Shown piece by piece: positions 1 through 8,157 of a stretch of DNA of 18,463 nt. A model generated the notes under the pieces. The model was not told the DNA's origin. It searched no databases and saw only the letters and a program-made list of their open reading frames with translations. The DNA lies in the NCBI GenBank assembly GCA_003339415.1, contig PDHQ01000507.1, positions 1 through 18,463 of the forward strand, given 5' to 3'. Each line of letters begins with the position of its first letter. The stretch's first letter is position 1. The position numbers and the translations under genes are program-made. The DNA comes from Ophiocordyceps camponoti-saundersi (nom. inval.). Its lineage: Eukaryota > Ascomycota > Sordariomycetes > Hypocreales > Ophiocordycipitaceae.

Positions 1-11
1 TACGATTCCCA

Positions 12-645
12 GGGACCGTTAAGGCCGATAGGATAGCGATAAATCTATATACGTGCCTAAAGAAAGTTCCGTCGAATTTAACCCTAGCTTATTTATAGGA
101 CGACCCGTAAATACGAGTATATATAGATAACCACAGACCTATACTATATATATATATATATACGATAGTACGATAAGAGGACGGTGACGAACCGACTTCG
201 TTAAAGATAGATCCGTTAAATTATAAAATAGCTTATAGTTATAATTTATTAGATATAAACGACCCGTAAATACGATACTAAGAGACCGGTAAGGCCGAAA
301 GGATAGTGACGAATCGACTTCCCTAGAGACAGCTCCGTCAAATCCACGAAATAGCTTATTAGACGGGACGACCCGTATATATATATATATAAGTATAGAC
401 ACCGAGAGATATATATATATAATAGGTAGGAGAGTGACGAACTAACTGCGTTAAAGATATATCCGTAAAATTATAAAATAGAATAGTTATAAGTTATAAG
501 ATATAAAGGCCGATATTATTCTTACTAACCGGTAGTGCGAGTAGGATAGTAACTAACCTACTTACTTAATAGCAGATTAGTTCTAGATAAAATAGTTTAT
601 TCTATATAAGCGACCGGCACGATACGTATAGACCCGTACGATACG
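12..645. repeat. Degenerate tandem array, unit about 115-150 bp
   Basis: About five diverged copies can be aligned by eye. Recurring landmarks are a gaccg-gtaaggccga block (near 13 and 283), a gtgacgaa-cgact block (near 38 in weak form, 186, 307, 436, and weakly 550), a ccgt(c/t)aaat block followed by agctta (near 85, 231, 353), and gacccgtaaatacga (near 103 and 261, with decayed forms near 370 and 630). Spacing between the gacgaa blocks is about 148, 121, 129 and 114 bp. Copies are separated or ended by short (TA)n runs (about 145-163, 376-391, 409-421). RIP acting on each copy explains the divergence. The left end runs off the window, so the true copy number is unknown. It could be a satellite or the inner repeats of a transposon end. 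Confidence 0.7.
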
Positions 646-1499
646 TATATATGAAAGTTACCGGCGACTTGCCTAAGGCTATTTCGACTATTACGTGAAG
701 AATTATTATATAAGGTCGAGCGGGTGTTTATTAATACCGCGAAAGTATTTCGGGATTAATAAAGAGAACTTAAATAAATAGAAATAAATTATATATATAA
801 AAGTAGTATATACATTTTAATAGATATATAGTTAGACGCAGAGGAAGATTAGTATAGGGATAAGAAGAGGGAAGGATAGGCACGATACGCGTAGGCAATA
901 TATAAGTAGCGTAGTATACTAAGTTTATATATATAATATTAATTTGTCGATAAGGGAACGACTTTAAAGTGAAATAATAAAAGTGAGATATGTTAAATAA
1001 CGTAGATTTATTCTTAAAAAGCCTGAATATGTTTATATAGAATAGTTAACCTAAGCGGGAAAAATAAAATAATGGATAAAGCAGTAACGGTAGAATATAA
1101 TACGAATCGGGGTTAGGAATTAGAAGTGATAATAAATTATTTTATCTATAGTAAAGTTTCGTATTAGATTACGTATAAAATTAGAGGAACGAGGTAAGTA
1201 ATGTAATATATAGGTAGTAACCTGATTTCTAGTAAGATAAGATATAGTTAAGAGAGAGGACCCTTTAAATTTATAAAACTATATATAGGGGTATATCTTA
1301 TATAAGTTCTATATCTCTATTAAATAGTTCTAGTAACGAAGTGATAAACGAAAGAACATATCGGCGCATATCTTATAGAGCGAAGATAATAAGTAAGTTA
1401 TCGTATATTATAGGAGTAGTACTAATATTTTATAAGTAATAGCGTATATAACTAACGTTATATATATAATTAGATCGAGGACGTTATAACTAAAAACGT
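646..1499. other. AT-rich RIP-decayed sequence, nothing recognised
   Basis: No coding relic, RNA gene or repeat could be supported here. The base composition is the same TpA-rich, CpA/TpG-poor type as the rest of the window. The right part (about 1440 onward) may already belong to the coding relic that follows, since its frame stays fairly open. Confidence 0.5.
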
Positions 1500-2400
1500 A
1501 TACTAGATATATTAAGTATTAAGGTATAGGGGAAAGAAAGGTTCGTAAACTAGAAAGATAAGGATAAATTTACGAGTAGTTACTAGCTGCTAATATTTAG
1601 GATAAGGATAATAACGTAAGATAAAAAGCGCATAGAAGATAACGAGGGCGGAAGTTTAAATAGTTAACGTGAAGACTTACGATAAGTTATAGGAACCGGT
1701 ATCGGTATTCCTACTATATAGGCTAAAAGATTTAAAAAACCACTACAGCCTATAATACTAATAACGGCATATAGCGTAATATTCGATATCGTCGGCAAAG
1801 AAGGCTATATAAGGATACGAGAGTATTATATTAATAATATTAGTTACGAATACTTTATATTAAGGGACTAGCTAGACTTTATCTTGCACTTAGAGAAAGA
1901 TATAAGGAAGTTAACTAACGTTAAAGGTTTTAATAATTAGGGGATAGAAGGTTAGGCGGAATTTACGGTTTATATCCCGGGTATAAAGGATAAAACGCCG
2001 TATATCGGAATAGTTAGGACTAGGGCATAGATCGTAGATAATCTTACGGAGGGCCTTATATTAGGACGAGAATAGCTCCTACTAAATAAGGTATATATAT
2101 TTAGTTTAATAAAGATAGTTTAGATATATTTATATATAGGCCTATATATACTAGCAGAGGTTTATAGAAAATAATTATAAATTTTAGGCCGAAGTATATA
2201 TCTTAGATAATACTTACTATATAGATTTATAACTATATCCTTAATCCGTTAATTCTAGATATCGTAAAATACTAGGAAAAGATATAATAATACCGGACGT
2301 AGGAGGGTAGGGGAGGTAGGGTCTATTTAGCATTATTATAATAGATAACGCTAATAGCTAGAATAAAGGTAACTAAAGCGGGATAATATATCTTTAATAG
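1500..2400 (+). pseudogene. Decayed coding relic, possibly retropepsin end plus linker of an LTR element
   Basis: From about 1560 to 2110 one plus-strand frame (codons starting at positions divisible by 3) stays open apart from TAA/TAG codons, which RIP makes from CAA, CAG and TGG. It reads as plausible protein, for example SYEYFILRD near 1840-1870 and DNLTEGLILGRE near 2040-2075. The second phrase resembles the C-terminal end of a retropepsin (a hydrophobic LLLG-type strand followed by a linker). A shifted frame near 2250-2310 gives KILGKDIIIPDVGG, which is reminiscent of the linker after the protease in some fungal LTR elements. No catalytic D-S/T-G was found upstream, so the assignment is an inference from general resemblance. 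It could be a gag-pro piece of a third element family, an upstream part of the copia relic, or a non-transposon gene. There is no clean start or end. Confidence 0.4.
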
Positions 2401-3059
2401 CGGAGGCAAGAAGACCGGCATAGACGCGTCCGCTTCCTTAAGCAAAGGATAATATAGCGTTATTAATAGCCGTAATAATAGCGGAGAAGATAGCCTATTA
2501 TATAATATAATTTTCGCGTCGCTTCGCCGGGGTAAACGGAGGTTACGAGAGAGAATCGGTACTTATTAAGTCGATCACGTTTACCGGAGACGGCGACTCG
2601 CTCTAAGGAGTAAGGTCGATTAAGTCGGTAGGTAGTGCGGAGAGGGGAGAAGGTAGACGACTAGCAGGTATATCGAGAAGTATTATAATAAGATAAGAGT
2701 AATATAGTTAGAAATAACGTAAGTAATTTAGGTTATAGCGGGTAGAAATAAATAGCTGCTACTAGAGTATATATATTAGGGTAGAAAGATAAAAGGGTAA
2801 AAGGATAAAGGGGTAGCTTATATATAGTTTTTTTTTATCTATATAGGTGTAGGTTATAGCGTATATTAATAAGATTATAAAAATATAATACGCTAAATAT
2901 ATAGAGTTATACGATATTATACGATAAAGTATAAAAATGCTAAAAAATTTAAATAGGGTTTTATATCGTTAATATAAGGAGGGAGGTTTACTATATATAC
3001 TAAAAATAAACTAGTAATAAGCAGGTATCCCTAGTTAAGGAAATAGGAAAGAACTATAT
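2401..3059. other. Unassigned stretch with CpG-rich patch
   Basis: About 2505-2650 is noticeably richer in G+C and CpG than its surroundings and has open frames on the plus strand, but no family is recognised. From 2760 the sequence becomes AT-rich with a T run at 2827-2835. A copia gag would be expected just upstream of 3060, but no zinc knuckle or LTR could be identified. Confidence 0.4.
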
Positions 3060-3239
3060 AAGGTCTTATAATATATATATATATATAAGGGATTATTCTA
3101 AAGTTTCGGGCCTTAATTAAATTGCTCTTCCTAAAACGCTCTCTCTACCTTTTATCGTTATATTAAAAATTAAATCCTTATCTCTTTTCCTATAGAAAAT
3201 TACTATATGCCTTAACTAGCTAAGGTTAGAGATCTTAAC

Positions 3240-4200
3240 CTTATACTAGTTAAAGAGTAAGATTACGTATAATAATACGCCGAGGTAAGTATTAGCTAGG
3301 CTAGCGTAGGGTATCGTTAAAAGTAAAGAACGTAGAAAGTTAATCGACTATCTTATAATTTCTTTAACTTATCTAAGGAGTATTACTTAAATAGCTACGG
3401 GAATTAAGCTAAAGAACGTTCCGATACTACGATATAAAATTTATATAACGACGGAAAACCGAATAGAACGGTTATATATTCGTTAAGAGATTTCGCTTCC
3501 TTAACGCCGGTTTACTATCGTTATTTTTAACGTCCTCTATTATAGTGAGGCTATAATACTAGTTCCTATCTTATATTATTAACCTACTATAATATTAGGC
3601 ACGAGTATATAATCGGTAATCGTGTTAAAACTAATCTAATATATATTTAGGATAAATTTTAAAACTAAATAAAGCTATAGTATTAGCTTATCACGTCTAA
3701 AGCTAAGATAGATAATAAAAGCTTACCTATCCCTTACTTACGAGAATAGCTAGTTATCGTTCTCCGCCTCTCCTCTTAATATTATATATATTAGAATAGT
3801 ATCGCTAAATATTCTCGGGGTATTAAAGCGGAGAGCATAATTTATATAAGTTTAGTATCGGTTTTCTTCTAAATACTAGCTACTAACTATTTAAGCCGCT
3901 TTTTACTTACTTAATAGCACTATATTAGCATGTTATAAATAGAGAACTCTATTTAGGTATCTTCGAGGTTAGCTAAGATTATATAACGTAGAGTTTTCTT
4001 TAATCTCTATTTTCTTAGCCGATCTTAGTTATTTTCGAGCCTTTAACTATTAAGTATACCTAATTATAAGGAAAGTCTTACGTAAATAAGAGGATTCTCC
4101 TAACTAAAGACTATATCTCGGTTATATTACCGGATATATTTCCTTTACTTAATTTCTTATTTAGGTTCTATCTTTTTAACGAAACGCGTTCTTATTAATA
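3240..4200 (+). pseudogene. Copia integrase relic
   Basis: Copia integrase inserts the cDNA into the host genome. The N-terminal zinc-binding domain is visible at about 3380-3460: ATGIKLKNVPILR is followed by Tyr-Lys-Ile-Tyr at 3433-3444, where the family has Cys-X2-Cys, so both cysteines have become tyrosine (TGY to TAY, a RIP change). At 3792-3824, in another frame, the sequence gives stop-Asn-Ser-Ile-Ala-Lys-Tyr-Ser-Arg-Gly, matching the family motif QNGxAERSGG. The catalytic Glu of the DDE triad is therefore Lys (GCT-GAA to GCT-AAA). The C-terminal part (about 3870-4190) reads AAFYLLNST, then ADLSYFRAF, then LGYITGYIS, matching the typical copia region after the core. Frames shift near 3780 and 3870. 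The two Asp residues of the core could not be placed with confidence. Confidence 0.8.
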
Positions 4201-4859
4201 TTTATATTATTTTTATTAAAATAATATTTTATTATAATAACGGGAGCTAATAACTATCCTCTACTAAAGTAGAAAATTAGCTTTTAACGATTAAACTCCT
4301 CGACTAGAACTTATATACTAAGCTTAATATAGATATTACTATAATACTATAAGACGCTTACTATTAACTTAGCACCTAGGAATAACTTTAAACTACTAGG
4401 TTACGATAGTTCGCTATTATAGCTTTATAAGCTATTAGCGAGGCACTAAAGGAGGAACCTAAAAAATAACTAGAGTATTAGTTATTACTAGCTAATAATA
4501 ATCTCTTACTAGCGATAACTAATACTTTACTAAAGGCTCCTAGATCTAAACTAGGGACTACTAAACTTAATAACTAGTTAGTATAGAGATACTTAACTTT
4601 ACTAATAGTTAACCCGAGTATAAAAGAAGAAACCCTTTTCGCTATATCTATATCCTCCGAGTACTTTTACGGTTTTTAAGGAACTTCTTTAATAGCCGTA
4701 TAAAGGCTCTATCCTATAACCTCGAGCGTTCGTAAACTAAGTATATAAATATTTAGATAAAATTTTTCTAGTATTAAGCGATATAAGATAAGTTAGAGAA
4801 ACTTAGGTCTTACGATACTTATTAACTATCGATAAATAACTAGATATTAAGCTACTAAA
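4201..4859 (+). pseudogene. Linker between copia integrase and reverse transcriptase
   Basis: This stretch lies between the integrase C-terminus and the first conserved RT block. The region is poorly conserved in copia elements, and here several frames are open once TAA/TAG are discounted, so no frame can be chosen confidently. The last 120 bases join the RT frame (positions equal to 2 modulo 3), where EKLRSYDTY near 4790-4820 precedes the KWIF-like entry to the RT domain. Confidence 0.5.
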
Positions 4860-5460
4860 AATAGATATTTATTTATAAGTTCGACGAGAATAGCTTTAAT
4901 ATAAAGTATAAAGCTTATATAGTTATTTAAGGCGATCTTTAAGAAGAGTCTAGCTTACCTCTCTATACCTTAACCTTACCGATAAAGTCTTATAGACTAC
5001 TAATAAGTCTCGTAGTATCTTACGACCTTAAAGTATATTAGTTTAACCTTATTAACGCTTTCCTAAACTTTACGCTGCGACGAGACGAATAAGTATTTTA
5101 TTAATTACCTAATAGTTTTAAGTAACCTAGTAAAGTTATACTCCCCTCTTTAATATAAGACTCTTTCGGCTTACCTTCTTCGTAAGAGTTTTATTTCTCC
5201 TAAAAAGATAATTATATCTAAACTAAGGATTCCCTAATTCTTTTCCTTTATATTAATAATCTTAGCTTAATATATCTACCTTAAGATAAGGGGGTAAAGT
5301 CTTCTTTAATAAACTTAAGAAAGATTTTATAATCTTAGATTTAGGAGGTTTATTATAGTTTCTTAGATTAATATATAATAGGATAGGATAATACGATAAA
5401 TTTTTCTCTTATAATAAGCGTATACTAAGAAACTTAGTATAAAGTTTAAAATATAAATAT
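4860..5460 (+). pseudogene. Copia reverse transcriptase relic
   Basis: The RT makes cDNA from the element RNA. In one frame (codons at positions equal to 2 modulo 3) the sequence gives IFIYKFDENSFNIKYKA (about 4865-4915), GDL-stop-EES, then YRLLISLVVSYDLKVY (about 4990-5040), FNLINAFLN (5042-5068) and FLYINNLSLIY (5243-5275). These match the fungal copia RT blocks KWVFxYKFDxxG, xRxLLxLAA, QFDxxNAFLN and FxYVDD. All three catalytic aspartates read as Asn: 5045-5047, 5255-5257 and 5258-5260. Each would have followed a T, so TpG to TpA on the plus strand explains them. A frame change after about 5310 leads to LDLGGLL-stop-FL and further palm sequence (about 5335-5520). The domain identity is clear; no function remains. 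Confidence 0.92.
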
Positions 5461-5529
5461 AGAAGAAATTCTCTAAGGCGTTTTCGCTTAAGAAACTCTT
5501 TCTATAAGAGGGATAAATAACTCCCTAGT

Positions 5530-6183
5530 AAATAATACTATACTAACTACCTATTAACTCTATTAGTTATATAGTAATTATTATTCGGTAAGATCTTATA
5601 GAATCTATTAGATATATATATTTAAGCTAGATTTTAGAATATGCTTTTCCTTTACTAAACCTGAGACTTATACCTTATATTCTGCGGAAACGAGTCGAAA
5701 TCCGCACCACTATACGCGGAATACTTTAGTAGTACTTAATTCGCAGAGATACCTAAAAAGAGGAGTACTTTCGGATATATTATATGTCTCTTTAGTGCCG
5801 TATTTTAATATAATTAGGAAACTAAAAAACGATTACGATAAGTATTACTAAAGTAGAACTGCTTACTCTTACTTTTATAGCGAAAGAACTAATCGCCCTC
5901 TATCGCCTTAGCGATAAACTTCGTATTATTCCCTCGAACCCTCCGAAGTTTTTTTTATAATAATATATAAATAAGACGCTTACTAACGGAAAATATATTA
6001 AAGCTATTAACTAGGCTACGATATATTAATATTTTTTTTTTTTAGTATTAGCTATAATAGGAGATTTAAGATATATATATTAAGATTACTTAGATTTAAA
6101 CTTTAGCTAAGGTTAGAGATAGGTTTATAAAACCTATTTAAGGATAATTACTTAAGGAATTGCAAAATAAACTTAAGCTTTAA
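5530..6183 (+). pseudogene. Copia RNase H and pol C-terminus relic
   Basis: RNase H removes the RNA from the RNA-DNA hybrid. In the frame with codons at multiples of 3, bases 5827-5960 give KTITISITKVELLTLTFIAK followed by ELIALYRL, matching the conserved copia block KQKTVTxSSTEAELLALSxAAKE; the metal-binding Glu (gaa 5856-5858) is intact. Just upstream, MSL-stop-CRILI matches the SLFGGPIxW segment. After another frame change near 5950-6050, bases 6090-6183 give TLAKVRDRFIKPI, then LLKELQNKLKL and TAA at 6181-6183. This resembles the common copia ending (xxxMxADGLTKxLxxxxHxxFxxxLGL). T runs at 5950-5957 and 6031-6043 lie in the damaged segment. The natural end of pol is therefore at or near 6183. 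Confidence 0.88.
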
Positions 6184-6189
6184 GGTAAG

Positions 6190-7077
6190 GTTAATTAGCT
6201 TACTATAAGTTATATATATCTTACTTTACTTTATATATCTTATTTTAACTTATATTCTAATATTATTATTCGCGTAAGTGTTATTTTTCTAGATTTACTA
6301 AATATAGACGATTTTATATTATCTTAAAAGTTTAATTATAACTCCGTTAATAACGCTCCCTCTCGGCGTCTACTTAACGCTACTAGGTAAGAGTAAGTTT
6401 ATAGGGATAGGGCATTCCCGTAAGCTAGGTAATAGTATAGTAAAGATACGAAGGCGATAGGAGGCCGCTATACTTATCTTTAACCTTAGGGCTATCCTTT
6501 AGCTTAATAACCTCCTTTTCTTCCGTAAGGTTATCGTTATCTAGAATAATAATAGCTAACCGAGCAGATAAACTAGCTATTTTAGTAGCGCGCTAGAATA
6601 TATAATAATAGGCTTAGCTAGCTTAGATATATAACTTATAAGCTTTATATTAAAACCTTTTAAAAGAAACGTAATAATTAAAAAAGTAGGCTAGAGTTCG
6701 TCGACGCGGGTATTACTTATAGGGTATAGCGTTAGGGGAACCGCGACTCTATACTAGGAGCGTACGGAAGTATCTATTATTACGCACGATTCGACTTCTA
6801 ACTATCCGTAACAGAGTTATAATAAGGGCTCGGAGGGTAACGTTACGTGTAGGCGTAGCGAGTGCTCGTATCTTAGCGTCCTAAAGAGAAGCTTCGTATT
6901 ATTTTTTTTTTTTCTTCTAAGAGTCCTAAATATAGAGGATCTATAAGGAGAGACTTATATTAATATATAGCATATTTAATATATTATTTATCTAGGGATC
7001 GGCTATTACGATACTAAGTAGGCGGTATTTTCTATTAATACCCCTTTATATAAGAACGGGAAACTCTATCTTTAAAA
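6190..7077. other. Non-coding stretch after copia pol, possible 3' LTR, CpG-rich patch
   Basis: A copia 3' LTR is expected directly after 6183, but no matching 5' copy was found upstream, so it cannot be delimited. Bases 6690-6900 are CpG-rich compared with their surroundings (several cgcg, gtcgacgcg and acgcacg-like strings) and show no recognisable protein. A T run lies at 6902-6914. Bases 7035-7075 (ccctttatataagaacggg and following) look like a TATA-box region by composition only. Confidence 0.4.
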
Positions 7078-7200
7078 GTAATATAAAGAAGAAGAAAGAA
7101 GCTGCCGAAGGAAGGAGAAGAAGAGGATAAGCGAAGAAGAAAGGTAGAAGAGGATAAGGAAAGAAGAAAAGAAGAAGAGAAAGGGAGAAGGGAAGAGGGC
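7078..7200. repeat. Polypurine (GAA/GGA-rich) tract
   Basis: About 120 bases on the plus strand are almost all A and G, with repeated gaagaa, ggagaag and aggataag strings and only scattered pyrimidines. It is a low-complexity tract. It is too long and too far from any LTR to be a reverse-transcription polypurine primer. RIP needs C on one strand followed by A, so a GA-rich run offers few targets and survives well. Confidence 0.75.
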
Positions 7201-7253
7201 TATTTATACCCTCTTAGGATATCTTATTAAGCCTAATTAATTTATAGGTGTAA

Positions 7254-7410
7254 AAGAGTAATAAACGAACGGATATCTCCCTTAGGGAATAAGAAGAGTA
7301 GTAAACGGGTTTATCCCTTAGGAGATAAGAAGAGTAGTAAATAGGTTTATCTTTTAGGGACGGGAAGGACGATTAACGAGTTTATCGCCTAAGGGATAAG
7401 AAGAGTAGTT
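7254..7410 (+). repeat. Tandem repeat of 36-40 bp, about 4.3 copies
   Basis: The phrase aagagta(g/a)taaacg, then ggttatcccttaggg-ataag, recurs. Copies start at 7254, 7294, 7330, about 7365 and 7401 (partial), with spacings of 40, 36, 35 and 36 bp. Copies differ mainly by C/T and G/A exchanges. No coding or regulatory role is visible. It follows the polypurine tract directly. Confidence 0.75.
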
Positions 7411-7814
7411 AAAAAGATACGTACGTAGAGTCTTTCACGTTTTTTTTTTTTCGCTTTAGGGTTTCGATAATCTCTTCTTACGATCTTTAAAAATAAGGTT
7501 CCGGCTTATTAGATACTTCTAAATAAGCTTATAAGCCTAAGTAGGTATATTATATATACGTATATAAGAAAGTGTCTCCTTTATGCTATAAAAGTAGGTA
7601 TTAGTCTTATAAATAACGGTTATAAACGTAAAAAGGAAACTATTTTTAGAGAATAGTTATAGGTATATATCTAAGCGGTAAGATTAAGGCGTTATTATTT
7701 ATATTTACTACTTATAAGAAAGGATATTAGTCCCTACTACGTTTTCGGATAAGACTTAAGAGATAATATCTAAATCTAAAAAATAAGGGGTAAAGGAAAA
7801 TTATTATATAGTTT
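7411..7814. other. AT-rich sequence, nothing recognised
   Basis: A T run lies at 7440-7451. Otherwise it is RIP-type AT-rich sequence up to the LTR boundary. No coding relic or repeat was identified. Confidence 0.5.
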
Positions 7815-8023
7815 ACTAGCTAGATAAGTTAGAGGCTAAGAGATTAAATAAGCTAATTATAGGCATAAGAAATAGGCTTAATACGAAGATTAATAGGTGC
7901 CCTTATTAATTAATATATATATATATCCTCTAGGAATAACTGCCCCCTATACGGGCAGTTAAGCAAATATTAGTTATATAACCGGAATAACGCTATTCCC
8001 TTTTAACCTTCCCCCTCTAGCTA
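7815..8023 (-). repeat. 3' LTR of the gypsy element
   Basis: It aligns without gaps over 209 bp to 16901-17109, and I count about 23 differences by eye (about 89% identity). About 20 are C/T or G/A transitions, as RIP would cause after insertion. It starts actagcta and ends tctagcta on the plus strand, so the original TG...CA ends are probably hidden in RIP-altered ta dinucleotides. It holds a (TA)n run near 7913-7926 and the hairpin at 7938-7960. Confidence 0.88.
7938..7960. other. Hairpin inside the LTR
   Basis: Perfect 8-bp inverted repeat aactgccc / gggcagtt with a 7-base loop. The 5' LTR copy (17024-17046) keeps 7 of the 8 pairs. It may be part of the R-region or a terminator or poly(A)-signal structure of the LTR, but nothing shows a role directly. 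Its TpG and CpA steps sit in TGC/GCA, the context that escaped mutation most often in this window. Confidence 0.6.
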
Positions 8024-8157
8024 GTCTATTACTAACACTAAAGTAATAAATTAAAATCTAAAAATAAAATAGATAAAAGGGAAGATAAAGAGCAAGCTAA
8101 TAAATAAGAAAAAAATAAATAATAGGAAGAAATAAGCTATAATAGCCTAGTAAATAA
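8024..8157. other. Gypsy 3' untranslated stretch
   Basis: Lies between the end of ORF3 and the 3' LTR. On the minus strand it is T-rich, and no purine run of the kind that primes plus-strand DNA synthesis is visible next to the LTR at 8024. If a polypurine tract existed it has been lost or lies elsewhere. Confidence 0.45.

Larger units (their letters stand above)
3060..6190 (+). mobile_element. Ty1/copia-type retrotransposon pol relic
   Basis: Integrase, reverse transcriptase and RNase H relics follow in the order integrase, RT, RNase H. That order defines Ty1/copia elements, since Ty3/gypsy places integrase last. A possible protease end lies at 3060-3240. The reading frame changes several times (frame of position modulo 3: 1 for the HHCC part, 0 near the catalytic Glu, 1 for the integrase C-terminus, 2 for RT, 1 for the post-catalytic RT part, 0 for RNase H, 1 at the end), so small indels have accumulated besides RIP. 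No gag and no LTR pair were identified, so the element is either truncated or has LTRs too decayed to see. It lies on the strand opposite to the gypsy element to its right. Confidence 0.85.

Noticed and set aside
139..402. An 87-codon open frame on the minus strand with a GTG start
   Set aside because: It lies fully within the decayed tandem array, is rich in Tyr-Ile from TA runs, and resembles no protein. The frame is open by chance.
4261..4740. A long open minus-strand frame opposite the copia linker
   Set aside because: RIP leaves such frames open by chance, and the sequences on both sides are copia pol on the plus strand.
3219..6120. A shared 16-mer, agctaaggttagagat, at about 3219 and 6107 as possible copia LTRs
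   Set aside because: The match does not extend on either side, and both sites lie inside pol coding relics.
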